A DNA stretch of 63,330 nucleotides from Colwellia sp. E2M01 (GCF_018860585.1 NZ_JAHKPR010000070.1:1-63330); one strand, 5' to 3'; counted from the first letter of the stretch, positions 8,701 through 18,164 are shown. Notes: generated from the letters alone by a model not told the origin. Program-made: numbers and translations.

Positions 8701-9155
8701 AAGCGCGAACAAGTTCCCGCCTACAGGTGTGTGCCCATAGGCGGAATTTTAATCGCGCAAGATTGATTACCGATGACTCAAGTAAAAAATAAGCTTTACG
8801 TCATCTTCGAGTGCTCTTGTCGAAGATCCATTACTCTTAGTAACTGGCTCTTCGGAAAAAGACTTCGTAGTTGAATAAAGACAAAGCCCGACAAGTTAAC
8901 GCCTACAGGTGTTTGCCGTAGGCGGGATTTTAACCGCGCAAGATTGATTACCGATGGCTCAAACAAGAATAAGCTTTACGTCATCTTCGAGTGCTCTTGT
9001 CGAAGATCCATTGCTCTTAGTAACTGGCTCTTCGGAAAAAGACTTCGTAGTTGAATAAAGACAAAGCCCGACAAGTTAACGCCTACAGGTGTTTGCCGTA
9101 GGCGGGATTTTAATCGCGCAAGATTGATTACCGATGGCTCAAGCAAAAATAAGCT
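8701..9155. repeat. 180-bp tandem repeat, about 2.5 copies
   Basis: Copies begin at 8701 (diverged start), 8881 and 9061 (partial, ending near 9155), a period of exactly 180 bases. Each full unit has two potential hairpins: CGCCTAC...GTAGGCG, and GTCATCTTCGA...TCGAAGATCCA, the latter a variant of the dispersed GTCATCCCCG/CGGGGATCCA repeat. The array fills most of the 561-base gap between the DUF2149 gene and the CobN-like gene. I see no coding sequence in it. Confidence 0.9.
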
Positions 9156-9206
9156 TCAACCAGAAAACACATTAATTTATCAACTTAACTTACAGATAAG
9201 TAACTT

Positions 9207-12200
9207 ATGAAATTTATAGATAACATATCAAACCTATTAGTATCTAGCTGGCGTTCATTCGTTAAGCTTAGTGCGATAGTAAGTCTTTTGTTTTCTGTTA
9301 TTGTCACGTCTAACCATGTTAGCGCGGCAGCAAATGACAGCAAAACATCAGACACCTCAGCAACGGCTGAAACAGAAAATACCACCAAGGTATTATTAAT
9401 CAGTGGCAGACACTCAAATAAGGCCAAAGTCGCTTTACTAAAAAAAGCTGCTGATGCTAGCACAACGATTGATTGGGCTATTAGCCAACAATCATCAAAA
9501 ACCTTAACCGACAATGAAAAAGCGGCAACCTTGTTTGCCCAATACGACCTAGTAATTTTAGACTCGGTATCAGCTAACTCTGCAGTAAAAACTTATGAAA
9601 GCATAGTGCCAAGCATTGCTATGTTAACAGCAAGTGGCGCTAACACTAAGCTACTTGCTTTTCATCTTGGTAACTCTGGCGGCTTAAAAGATGTTACTGC
9701 TGATCAATTAAATACAGTTTACACCTATTGGGACAACGCAGGACGTGCCAACTTAACCAACCTTTTAGATTACCTAGCAAAAGATGTGTTAGCACTAACT
9801 AACGCACAAAAACTTACCGTAAAAGCACCTATTATCTTCCCAAGCCAAGGTATTTATCACCCAAATCAACCAAACTTAATGAGTGACTCATTAACAAGTT
9901 ATCAAACTTGGAAAGCACCCAAAGAAGGCCAAGTAAGAATCGCTTTGCTAATGCAACGCGCCTCAATTGAAACCGAACAAACTACTGTGGTTGACCAAAC
10001 TATTAGCCGTCTTGAAGCGAAAGGTGCGTTTGTTATGCCGTTCTTTTTTGAACTTAGCCCGCGCAGTGGCGACTACTCACAACTATTACAACTAACGCCG
10101 AGTAAACAAGGTGCAGACGTAGACCTTATTATCAATTTCCGTAATATTCACTGGGCAAGTAAACGTAAAGCTGAATTTGAAAAATTCGGTGTACCTGTTA
10201 TACAAGCGTTAACTTATTACGATGGTGACCAAAAAGCTTGGGAAGCAAGCGAAGCAGGTATTGCACCCGGCATGATGTCATTTATGTTGGTATTACCTGA
10301 ATCAGCAGGTGCTATTGACCCAATGATAGTTGCGGCAAGAAACCAACAAACTTATCAAGTAGAAGTGATTGATTACCAATTAGATTTTCTCGTAGAACGC
10401 GCAATTAACTACGCTAAACTGGCACATACTCCAAATAGCGAGAAAAGATTAACCACTATGTTTTGGGGCGACCAAGACATGGGCGCGTCATTCTTAAACG
10501 TACCGGAGAGTTTAGCGTCTATTAGCAACCGCTTAAACGACGAAGGCTACACTATCGACAAAGTTGACGCACAATACTTTATTGACCGCGTAAACCCTAT
10601 TTTAAATCCTTTCTACCGTGACTTTGAATTAGAAGCCTTATTGGAAGACGATTTAGCTGAATTATTGCCTGTATCAGAATACAAAGCTTGGTTAGCAACA
10701 ATACCGCAAGCAACCGTTGACAGCATTAATGCCCAATGGGGACAACCTGAAGATAACTTCATGGTAATTAACCGCAACGGCAAACATTACTTTATTATTC
10801 CGCGTATTCGTAACGGCAACATGTTAATTTTACGCCAGCCACCACGTGGTGACAGTGCTGATAAAGAGCAAAGCTTATATCACAATACCAAAATACCAAT
10901 GAACCACTATTATTTAGCGGCGTATTTTTATGCGCGCGAATACTGGAACAGTGACGCATTTATTCATTTAGGTACTCACGGTACCCATGAATATTTACCG
11001 GGTAAAGACCGTGGTTTATCTCGTTACGACGGTGCAAACTTGTCAACAGGTACCTTACCTATTATGTACCCGTACATTGTGGACGATGTTGGTGAAGCAA
11101 TGCAGGCAAAACGTCGTGGTAATGCGGTAACTGTCGGTCACATGACTCCACCTTTTGCAGCTGCGGGTTTACAAGGCGTTACTGCCGATATGCATTTACT
11201 CGTTGACCAATATCGTCATATTGATACTGGTGGCGTAAAAGAAAAAACTAAGCAGCAAATTATTGATTTTTGTATCAAAGAAAATTTATGTAAAGACTTA
11301 AACTACGAGTTAGCACAAATTAATGCCGACTTTGATACCTTCTTAGAAGATTTACATAGTTACCTTGAAGAACTAGCCGCGACTAACCAACCATTAGGTT
11401 TACATACCTTTGGTGAATTATCTGAGCAGCGTTTAGTTATTTCTACCATAGGGCAAATGTTAGGGGCTGAGTTTTTAACTGTTGCCTCTGATTTTGAGAA
11501 AGATCACTACGAAATTGAAGACGAGCATGATCATGGTCATTCTTCTGATGATCATGAGCACGATCACGAAAATGATCACCACGAAGAAGGAAAAGTTAAT
11601 TCTCATGACGATATTTCTGATGGTTTAATGCACTTTGTTAAAGAAGACCTATCAAAAACCGCTGGTTATAAAACTCTTCATGATTATGTTGTACACGCTA
11701 CCGAACATGATTTTAATGATTTATCTGAAGAGATAAAACCTTATGTTTTACAAGCGCAAGAATATTACAAAAACATTGTTAGTATTCAAGAGTTAGACAA
11801 CTTAGTTGCAGGTTTAAACAATGAATTTATTAGCCCTAAAAATGGTGGTGACCCAATTCGTAACCCTGCATCATTACCAACAGGTTTTAATCTTATTGGT
11901 TTTGACCCATCACGTTTACCTACTAAAGCGGCTTATGAGCAAGGTAAAGAGTTAACTGAAGAAGTTATTGCCAACTACTACCAAAAACATGGTGAATACC
12001 CAGACAAATTATCATTCACCTTATGGTCGGTTGAAGCAATGCGTCATTACGGTGTGTTAGAAAGCCAAGCGCTTTATGCTATGGGTATTAAACCAAAATG
12101 GAGCCCAGATGGTCGCGTTATTGGTACTGAAATTATTCCTTATAGCGAACTTAAACGTCCACGTGTTGATGTAGTATTATCGGCAACAGGTTTATACCGC

Positions 12201-13415
12201 GATGCGTTTCCTAACGTAATGTTTATGCTTGCCAAAGCCATTAAAGAACTTTCTGAATTAAAAGAAGAAAGTAATCCTATTTGGCGAAACACTCAAAAAG
12301 TGAAAGAGCAATTAATCGCAGAAGGCGTAGAAGCAGACGAAGCTGAATATTTATCAAGCGTACGTATTTTCTCAAATTCTTTTGGTGATTACGGCTCTGG
12401 TGTTGATGGTCCAATCATGAACAGTGATACTTGGGAAACCGACAAAAAAATTGCTGATAACTACCTAGCCACTATGGGTAAACACTTTGGTGCCGACTCT
12501 TCTCGCTGGGGTGAAGAAGTAGACAACCTTTACGCTAAGCAATTATCGGGGACTGACGTTGCTCTATTCTCTCGTTCATCAAACCTGTACGGCATGATCA
12601 CCTCAGATGACCCGTTTGAATACTTTGGTTCACTATCGTTAGCAGTGCGTAACATTGACGGCAAAAGCCCTGAAATGATGATCAGCAACTTGCGTAATAC
12701 CAAAAAAGGCAAAATGGAATTGGCAGCTGACATGCTTGCTAAAGAATTACGTACTCGTAACTTCCATAAGCGTTGGATCAGCGAAATGCAAAAAGAAGGT
12801 TACAGCGGCGCAATTACCATGTCGGGTAACTTAAACAACTTCTGGGGCTGGCAAGTTGTTGACCCTGATGTTGTTCGTGACGACCAATGGGACGAGTTTG
12901 CCGACATTTACGTGAACGACAAATTAGACATGGGACTTGATGAATGGTTTGAAGAAGTAAACCCGAAAGCCTTAGCTCACATGATGGAGCGCATGCTTGA
13001 AGCTGAGCGTAAAGACTACTGGGAAACTGATCCTGAACGTTTGAAGTCAATCGTTGAGAAGTATATTGAGTTTGTTGAAAAATACGATCTGATAGTACTT
13101 AATGACTCAGTGCGTGACCATGCAAACGAGTTAGCGAAAGGTTTTGGTTTACAACCAATGCAAAATGCTAAAAGCATGAAAGACATGGCCATTGAGAAAA
13201 TGAAGCAAAAAGAGTTAGACACACAGCAAGCTCAAGCAAACGAATCTAATCCTACTGAACAAGTTGAAGGACAAAAACTTGAGAAGCAAAGCAACCAAGA
13301 TGAAGTTGAACCAGATAACTTTGTTTGGCAAGCACTTGGCGCAATGTTGTTAATCATAGTTTTAGGCGGTATTTATCAACGACGTGCAGCTAATCGTCCT
13401 GTCAATTTAAAATAA
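9207..13415 (+). CDS. hmuS: Membrane-anchored periplasmic CobN-like chelatase (HmuS type)
   Basis: A 1402-residue protein homologous to the large CobN/BchH-type chelatase subunit. The N-terminal signal or anchor (about residues 15-41) ends at VSAAA, and one membrane helix lies at about 1372-1391 (FVWQALGAMLLIIVLGGIYQ) before a basic tail. The chelatase body is therefore periplasmic, unlike cytosolic CobN. The family motif IHLGTHGTHEYLPGK is near residue 588 and ENFMVINRNGKHYF-type strands precede it. A His/Asp-rich insertion (DEHDHGHSSDDHEHDHENDH) lies at about 771-795. In Bacteroidetes, HmuS in haem loci is reported to remove iron from haem. No AAA+ CobS/CobT-type partner gene is nearby, whereas ExbB-like and ExbD-like genes are. 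The start at 9207 follows a long repeat-filled gap, so the gene may have its own promoter. Confidence 0.8.
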   Translation: MKFIDNISNLLVSSWRSFVKLSAIVSLLFSVIVTSNHVSAAANDSKTSDTSATAETENTTKVLLISGRHSNKAKVALLKKAADASTTIDWAISQQSSKTLTDNEKAATLFAQYDLVILDSVSANSAVKTYESIVPSIAMLTASGANTKLLAFHLGNSGGLKDVTADQLNTVYTYWDNAGRANLTNLLDYLAKDVLALTNAQKLTVKAPIIFPSQGIYHPNQPNLMSDSLTSYQTWKAPKEGQVRIALLMQRASIETEQTTVVDQTISRLEAKGAFVMPFFFELSPRSGDYSQLLQLTPSKQGADVDLIINFRNIHWASKRKAEFEKFGVPVIQALTYYDGDQKAWEASEAGIAPGMMSFMLVLPESAGAIDPMIVAARNQQTYQVEVIDYQLDFLVERAINYAKLAHTPNSEKRLTTMFWGDQDMGASFLNVPESLASISNRLNDEGYTIDKVDAQYFIDRVNPILNPFYRDFELEALLEDDLAELLPVSEYKAWLATIPQATVDSINAQWGQPEDNFMVINRNGKHYFIIPRIRNGNMLILRQPPRGDSADKEQSLYHNTKIPMNHYYLAAYFYAREYWNSDAFIHLGTHGTHEYLPGKDRGLSRYDGANLSTGTLPIMYPYIVDDVGEAMQAKRRGNAVTVGHMTPPFAAAGLQGVTADMHLLVDQYRHIDTGGVKEKTKQQIIDFCIKENLCKDLNYELAQINADFDTFLEDLHSYLEELAATNQPLGLHTFGELSEQRLVISTIGQMLGAEFLTVASDFEKDHYEIEDEHDHGHSSDDHEHDHENDHHEEGKVNSHDDISDGLMHFVKEDLSKTAGYKTLHDYVVHATEHDFNDLSEEIKPYVLQAQEYYKNIVSIQELDNLVAGLNNEFISPKNGGDPIRNPASLPTGFNLIGFDPSRLPTKAAYEQGKELTEEVIANYYQKHGEYPDKLSFTLWSVEAMRHYGVLESQALYAMGIKPKWSPDGRVIGTEIIPYSELKRPRVDVVLSATGLYRDAFPNVMFMLAKAIKELSELKEESNPIWRNTQKVKEQLIAEGVEADEAEYLSSVRIFSNSFGDYGSGVDGPIMNSDTWETDKKIADNYLATMGKHFGADSSRWGEEVDNLYAKQLSGTDVALFSRSSNLYGMITSDDPFEYFGSLSLAVRNIDGKSPEMMISNLRNTKKGKMELAADMLAKELRTRNFHKRWISEMQKEGYSGAITMSGNLNNFWGWQVVDPDVVRDDQWDEFADIYVNDKLDMGLDEWFEEVNPKALAHMMERMLEAERKDYWETDPERLKSIVEKYIEFVEKYDLIVLNDSVRDHANELAKGFGLQPMQNAKSMKDMAIEKMKQKELDTQQAQANESNPTEQVEGQKLEKQSNQDEVEPDNFVWQALGAMLLIIVLGGIYQRRAANRPVNLK

Positions 13416-13449
13416 TTGCTTAGTTTGAATTAAGCACTTGTCTCAACTA

Positions 13450-13530
13450 CGTCATCCCCGTGGTGTGTTAATCGGGGATCCATTGCATTCAAGTTAATGG
13501 ATCTTCGACAAGACACTTCGAAGATGACGT
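13450..13530. repeat. Two dispersed GTCATC/GATCCA inverted repeats
   Basis: At 13450-13483 the sequence CGTCATCCCCG...CGGGGATCCAT forms an imperfect hairpin. At 13498-13530 a reversed copy of the variant type reads TGGATCTTCGA...TCGAAGATGACGT. Related copies occur at 8798, 8978, 26196, 40237 and 44126. Both lie just after the hmuS stop. Confidence 0.8.
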
Positions 13531-13537
13531 AAAACGT

Positions 13538-13576
13538 AAAAAGACGACATTACTACTTCAGTAATGTCGTCTTTTT
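13538..13576. terminator. Bidirectional rho-independent terminator
   Basis: A 17-bp perfect stem (AAAAAGACGACATTACT and its complement) with a 5-base loop, ending in a T-run on either strand. It lies between the convergent hmuS and MltA-like genes and should terminate both. Confidence 0.85.
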
Positions 13577-13628
13577 ATTTGTCATATTTGTTAAGAATTT
13601 ATAATTTCCTCTGTCATGACTTCAACCA

Positions 13629-14786
13629 TTATTGCTTCTTAAGTAACAACCAAGCATTGTTGTAATCAGGCAAGTTTTTATTAGCTTGATGATAATCAGT
13701 CCAACCTTGATAGCTATCTACTAATAAATCTAACTGAAATAAATTATCATCAAAAGCGCCACCTTGATCGGCTAATACTCCTAACCGAACAAAGTCGGTT
13801 TTTGGGGAGTTACCTGCCACTAAAATTAATTGTCCTAAACCTAGCTGTTTTACATTACCGGCAAAACTCACTTGTGGCTTAATGGCTATTTTACTGGCTA
13901 AATCTTTCCCGTAACCCATAATGCTAGGTACTTCGGCAAAATACCAATAACGTGCTTGTTCACGTTTACCCAAAGCATAATCATAAGCAATGCCGTTATT
14001 ACGATGTACATTAAAATAACGAATTTCGCCATTAACCTTTAACACGCCTGTGCCTTGTAATAACACATCATGTAAAGCTTCTTCTGTTATCCACACTAAA
14101 GGCTTAGCTAAGTTTTTAGCGGTTAAAACGCCTGAAATAACCTGCTGACGGGTAAATTGATAACGGGTTAAACTGGCTTTTTTCAGTTCAGCTTCCGCCA
14201 GCGTTAGGTCTTTTTCATCACCTGGTAATTGATATAATGCTTGTGAATAAGTTTCTGTTTTTACTGGGCTACCCGTTAATAACTTAGTGTAATACTTGGT
14301 TAAAAACAATTGCTCTTTAGGAATGGCGCGCAGCATTTCTGCTTTGCGTTTGTTGGTACTTTTTTGGGCAATAGCTTCGGCTTTGGCTTGATCAGGCAGC
14401 CAACGATAAAAGTCAAAATGCTTAGTTAAAAAATTTATATCCGCTAAACGATTAGTGTTGTTAGCTTTATCTTGATGATAAATATCACAAATAAATGCTA
14501 ACGTCGCAGTAACACGAGCTTTATTACTAAAAGGCAATAGTGTTTCGCCGGCATGAACAGCAAAATCATCATCAGAGTGTTGTTCAATATATTGCTGGGT
14601 ATTATATGCAACTTCACACAAGCTAGCGTAATCAATAGCGTTTAAATTAAGCTGTCTAAGGCTGTTAAAGTCTGTTTGTTTTACCAAAGTAAACTGAGGC
14701 TGAGCAAGGCTTTTAGTTGCCGTGAGTATTGAAGTAAATAACAGTAATAAAACAACGGAGAGAAAACAAAAACTAAAATAGCGCAT
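13629..14786 (-). CDS. MltA-like secreted protein with 3D domain
   Basis: A 385-residue exported protein with a hydrophobic signal (about residues 5-28, ending SLAQ). The C-terminal half resembles membrane-bound lytic transglycosylase A. LLQGTGVLKVNGEIRYFNVH corresponds to MltA's QGSG-type strand followed by a short GNG-like segment, and VRLGVLADQGGAFDDNLFQL to the 3D (Asp-Gly-Gly-Ala) domain holding the catalytic Asp. The ending NNAWLLLKKQ also fits. The N-terminal half (about 30-200) is helical and has no match I recognise. MltA enzymes cleave peptidoglycan to anhydromuropeptides; activity here depends on whether the Asp is positioned as in MltA. The family call rests on motif pattern only. 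It stands alone, between the hmu locus and piuC. Confidence 0.5.
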   Translation of the reverse strand: MRYFSFCFLSVVLLLLFTSILTATKSLAQPQFTLVKQTDFNSLRQLNLNAIDYASLCEVAYNTQQYIEQHSDDDFAVHAGETLLPFSNKARVTATLAFICDIYHQDKANNTNRLADINFLTKHFDFYRWLPDQAKAEAIAQKSTNKRKAEMLRAIPKEQLFLTKYYTKLLTGSPVKTETYSQALYQLPGDEKDLTLAEAELKKASLTRYQFTRQQVISGVLTAKNLAKPLVWITEEALHDVLLQGTGVLKVNGEIRYFNVHRNNGIAYDYALGKREQARYWYFAEVPSIMGYGKDLASKIAIKPQVSFAGNVKQLGLGQLILVAGNSPKTDFVRLGVLADQGGAFDDNLFQLDLLVDSYQGWTDYHQANKNLPDYNNAWLLLKKQ

Positions 14787-14922
14787 AACATACCAACATA
14801 AAAACCAAGATGAATTAAGTGTTTACGCTAATATATCACGCTCATCACGGGTTATATATGTGCTATTTCGCCGTTAATTCTACGGTTAGTTTTAATAACA
14901 CTAGAGGCTAGCGCTTTTATGG

Positions 14923-15603
14923 TTAAGTTTGCGACCATTGACGTAGCATATTGTGATACACGCCGGTAAGTTGCACAATTTCAGGGCTGTCGTTTACTTG
15001 CGCGCGTAATGATTGAATTGCCGTATCCATGTTGTACAAAATACTACGTCTTTCATCGCTGTTTACTAAACTTTGTAACCAGAAGAATGAGGCTAATCGA
15101 CGCCCTTTAGTGACCGGTGTTACATGATGCAAACTCGTTGCTGGGTATAAAATCATATCACCTGCAGCAAGTTTTACTTTTTGTGAGCCGTAGGTATCTT
15201 CAATGGTTAATTCTCCGCCTTCATATTCATCTGGCTCAGAAATAAACAAGGTCATTGATAAGTCAGTTCTAACTTTTACTGGCGTACCCGGTACTTGGCG
15301 AATTGCGTTGTCGATATGCACACCAAAATTACCGCCACCTTGATAACAATTAAATAACGGTGGGAATATTTTTAACGGTAATGCCGCCGACATAAACATA
15401 TTACTTTTGGCGAGTGCCGATAAAATTAAATCGCCCATTTCTATAGCAATAGCTGAGTTTTCAGGTAACTGTAAGTTATTTTTAGTCTGTGAGCTTTGAT
15501 AGCCAGCAGTAATATTTCCGTCAGCCCAATCAGCCTGCAACATAGCGTCTTTAATGTATTTAATTTGCTCTTTGTTCAGTACGTTTGGGATTCTAAGTAA
15601 CAC
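14923..15603 (-). CDS. piuC: PKHD-type Fe(II)/2-oxoglutarate hydroxylase, PiuC/YbiX family
   Basis: A 226-residue cytoplasmic dioxygenase. The iron-binding facial triad is visible: HIDN (His and Asp, about residues 97-99) and the distal His in [13 protein letters not shown] (about 160), with the 2-oxoglutarate-binding Arg in GRRLASFFW. The length equals the usual PiuC/YbiX length. In many proteobacteria this gene follows a PiuA/Fiu catecholate-siderophore receptor gene, as here (132 bases downstream, same strand), and is iron-repressed. Its substrate is unknown. A hairpin terminator between the two genes suggests reduced read-through from the receptor promoter. Confidence 0.85.
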   Translation of the reverse strand: MLLRIPNVLNKEQIKYIKDAMLQADWADGNITAGYQSSQTKNNLQLPENSAIAIEMGDLILSALAKSNMFMSAALPLKIFPPLFNCYQGGGNFGVHIDNAIRQVPGTPVKVRTDLSMTLFISEPDEYEGGELTIEDTYGSQKVKLAAGDMILYPATSLHHVTPVTKGRRLASFFWLQSLVNSDERRSILYNMDTAIQSLRAQVNDSPEIVQLTGVYHNMLRQWSQT

Positions 15604-15628
15604 GGTGATAATTCCTCTTTATAAACAG

Positions 15629-15662
15629 AAAAATTGACTCTACCTAAATAGAGTCAATTTTT
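15629..15662. terminator. Hairpin terminator between receptor gene and piuC
   Basis: A 14-bp stem (AAAAATTGACTCTA / TAGAGTCAATTTTT) with a 6-base loop and T-runs on both sides. Read on the minus strand it follows the receptor stop by about 72 bases and probably attenuates expression of piuC. Confidence 0.75.
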
Positions 15663-15734
15663 ATTTTGTGCGATTTATTCAAAAATCAATTAAGTATACT
15701 ATGATCGCTGAATAAGCTACCTATGTATTTCTAC

Positions 15735-17969
15735 TTAAAATGAGTAGCTTGCATTGATACTGAAATAACGACCATCACCCGGTACAAAGTGTCCGCCACC
15801 AAGTTGGTCAACGTATTCTTCGCCTGTTAGGTTTTCACCGTTAGCTTGAACGAGGAACTTATCAGTAACTTGGTAAGATACCATAGCATCAAAAATCACA
15901 TAACCATCAGCTAATTCACGACCACCTGGATCTGAACTGTTGTAACGATCTCCCACGTACTCTGCGCCTAAACCTGCTGCAAATTTTTCAGTGATAGTGT
16001 AGTGACCCCATAATGACGCTGAGTTTTCAGGCGTTCTTGGTAGTTCATAACCAATTTGTACTGCATCAGCACCTGAAGCAGAAGTTACTTCACTTTGCTG
16101 ATAAGTGTATGCTGCCGTTACAGAGAAGTCTTCATTAACTTGACCAACAACACTTAACTCTAAACCAGTAACACTTTGCTCACCGTCAAGAATATCTTCA
16201 CCAGCAAAGTCTGGGTCTTCAGTAAGCGCATTAATTTTTTCTGAATGGAAAAGCGCCGCACTTAACAATAAGTCGTTATTGTAAAACGCCCACTTAGTAC
16301 CAATTTCATAACTCATTGTTTCTTCAGGGTCTAAATTAGTACCTGTGCTTGCTGTTACATCTTCAGCAGAAGAAGTAAAAGCATTACCCGCACCAAAATA
16401 AATACTACCGTTTTCAGCTGGCTTATATACTAAGCCGAAGTTCCAGCTTACAAAACCTTCATCTGTTTCTACTTTAAGTGATGGATCAGCACCGTCTAAG
16501 TCGTAGAAGTATTCAGTGTCGAACATGTCGTAACGTAAGCCCGCAGACACTTGCCATTCTGGATTAATAGTTACGGTATCAAATGCATAAAATGCCGTTG
16601 TTGTACCTGTTGCTTCATTACTTTTATCAGTACGTTCATATTTACCTGTATAAGCAACAAAGTTATCAGGGTTGTACATATCGGTGTTGATAGTTTGTAA
16701 GTTATCGGTAACGGTTGCCGTATAATTCCAACGTTCAAATTTCTCTTTAGCAAACTCAGCACCAGCAACGATATCATGGGTCATACCACCAAGATCGTAC
16801 TGACCAATTAAGTCAAATTGCACCACTGACATTGAGTTTTTAGTATCACGGGTTTTTTCACCGCCCAAACCAATCTCTTCATCCGCGCCGTAAGTTGTAA
16901 TACCGGTAGTGTCATCGGTAGTAGAGGTAAAACGAGGAGCGTTAATAATCGATTGTCTTTCAATGCTACCAGTACGACCTAATACACGTAGCTTAGTTGT
17001 TGCTGTTATATCTTTTTCATATTTAACTGTGATTGATGAACCTTCGATATCTTCAAAATCACGGTATACGTTACCGTAAAAATTACTAAAATCGACTGGT
17101 GGTGTACCACCTTCATAAGCAGCAAGGTTATCTGCAATTACACGATCGTCTCTATTTGAGTAGTTACTCACCCAAGGAATACCGTAATCAGGCATATTAT
17201 CTTGTTTTTGATAATCAGCATTAATGCTTAAACGTGAATCGGTACCTAAACCATGAGTAAAGCCTAATGCAATAGCATTGGTTGCTCTTTCGACATTATC
17301 ACGACCGGCCGTTTCACCATCGTCAACTAAAACGTTAACGCGTACTGCTGAAGTTTCACCAACAGTTACATTACCATCAACTTGACCACGATAATCACCT
17401 TCAGAGCCAACACGTAAACTTACATCGGCAAAGTCATCTAATTTAGCTGTTTTAGTTTCTAAGTTAACTACACCACCCGCAGCACCACGACCATAAATAG
17501 CTGAGCCAGGGCCTTTAGCTACTTCAATCGCTTCAACGTTATAAGTATCACGGTTGTAACCTGCGATATCACGTACACCATCAATCATAACGTTGTTGCT
17601 AGCGTTAAAACCACGAATAGACATGCTGTCACCCGTTGGTGCACCACCTTCACCGGCAGCCATACTAATACCCGGAACGCTACGTAGTGCGTCACGTAAA
17701 CTATCAACATTACGGTCTTTCATTACAGATTCAGAAATAATGGTAATAGTTTTTGGTGTGTTTACTAATTCTTGTGTGTATTTTTCAGAAGTAGATCTGT
17801 CTACTTTGTAGCTTTGTTCAGCTTCTGCTGAAGCGCTTGATGTTGCTAGTTCTTTAATTTCTTCAGCAAATACTGTTTTAACTGGTAATGTTGCGGCAAT
17901 AACTAATGTTAACGCGCTTAACTTAAAACCTTTTTGGTTAAGTGATACTGTCCCTAAATTCTTCTTCAT
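15735..17969 (-). CDS. TonB-dependent catecholate-siderophore receptor, PiuA/Fiu-like
   Basis: A 744-residue outer-membrane receptor with a signal peptide ending near VFAEE. The plug contains VNTPKTITIISESVMKDRN, LRDALRSVPGISMAAGEGG, DSMSIRGFNASNNVMIDGVR and VEVAKGPGSAIYGRGAAGG. These are typical of ferric-siderophore receptors of the Fiu/PiuA/CirA group. The barrel ends in the terminal aromatic YFSINASYSF. A YbiX/PiuC-type hydroxylase gene follows, the usual partner of PiuA and Fiu. It is divergent from the TonB2 cluster with a Fur-box-like site between, so iron control is likely. Catecholate specificity is inferred from family and neighbour. Confidence 0.8.
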   Translation of the reverse strand: MKKNLGTVSLNQKGFKLSALTLVIAATLPVKTVFAEEIKELATSSASAEAEQSYKVDRSTSEKYTQELVNTPKTITIISESVMKDRNVDSLRDALRSVPGISMAAGEGGAPTGDSMSIRGFNASNNVMIDGVRDIAGYNRDTYNVEAIEVAKGPGSAIYGRGAAGGVVNLETKTAKLDDFADVSLRVGSEGDYRGQVDGNVTVGETSAVRVNVLVDDGETAGRDNVERATNAIALGFTHGLGTDSRLSINADYQKQDNMPDYGIPWVSNYSNRDDRVIADNLAAYEGGTPPVDFSNFYGNVYRDFEDIEGSSITVKYEKDITATTKLRVLGRTGSIERQSIINAPRFTSTTDDTTGITTYGADEEIGLGGEKTRDTKNSMSVVQFDLIGQYDLGGMTHDIVAGAEFAKEKFERWNYTATVTDNLQTINTDMYNPDNFVAYTGKYERTDKSNEATGTTTAFYAFDTVTINPEWQVSAGLRYDMFDTEYFYDLDGADPSLKVETDEGFVSWNFGLVYKPAENGSIYFGAGNAFTSSAEDVTASTGTNLDPEETMSYEIGTKWAFYNNDLLLSAALFHSEKINALTEDPDFAGEDILDGEQSVTGLELSVVGQVNEDFSVTAAYTYQQSEVTSASGADAVQIGYELPRTPENSASLWGHYTITEKFAAGLGAEYVGDRYNSSDPGGRELADGYVIFDAMVSYQVTDKFLVQANGENLTGEEYVDQLGGGHFVPGDGRYFSINASYSF

Positions 17970-18143
17970 TACTTAAAATCCTCTATGTTGTTTGAATTTA
18001 CCATTTCTTGCTAACGATTATTTAACTATAATTATCAATAAGTTAGAAAAGACATTGTTGCTTTTATTTTAATTTTTACTCAAAGTGTTTTGAGCAAATA
18101 CTTTAAATTTCTGACGCATCATAGCAAAGATTAAAACAAGATC

Positions 18144-18164
18144 AAATGATAATCGTTCTTATTT
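18144..18164. promoter_or_regulatory. Fur-box-like operator in the receptor/TonB2 divergent region
   Basis: The core AATGATAATCGTT (18145-18157) differs by one base from the Fur core AATGATAATCATT. A weaker A/T-rich candidate (AACTATAATTATCAAT, about 18023-18038) lies closer to the receptor gene. Together they could control both divergent transcripts. The site overlaps the ATG at 18163 of the DUF3450 frame, supporting the later TTG start. Confidence 0.6.

Noticed and set aside
8701-9155. CRISPR-like array
   Set aside because: The 180-base units abut directly without spacers and contain long internal hairpins, unlike CRISPR repeats.
9185-9514. Minus-strand open frame opposite the start of hmuS
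   Set aside because: It is a shadow of the hmuS coding strand without its own support; the same holds for other antisense frames such as 49352-49636 and 19862-20434.
9207-13415. Annotating the large protein simply as cobaltochelatase CobN
   Set aside because: It has a signal and C-terminal membrane anchor, lies with a HmuY-like and haem-receptor-like gene, and no cobalamin synthesis gene is nearby.
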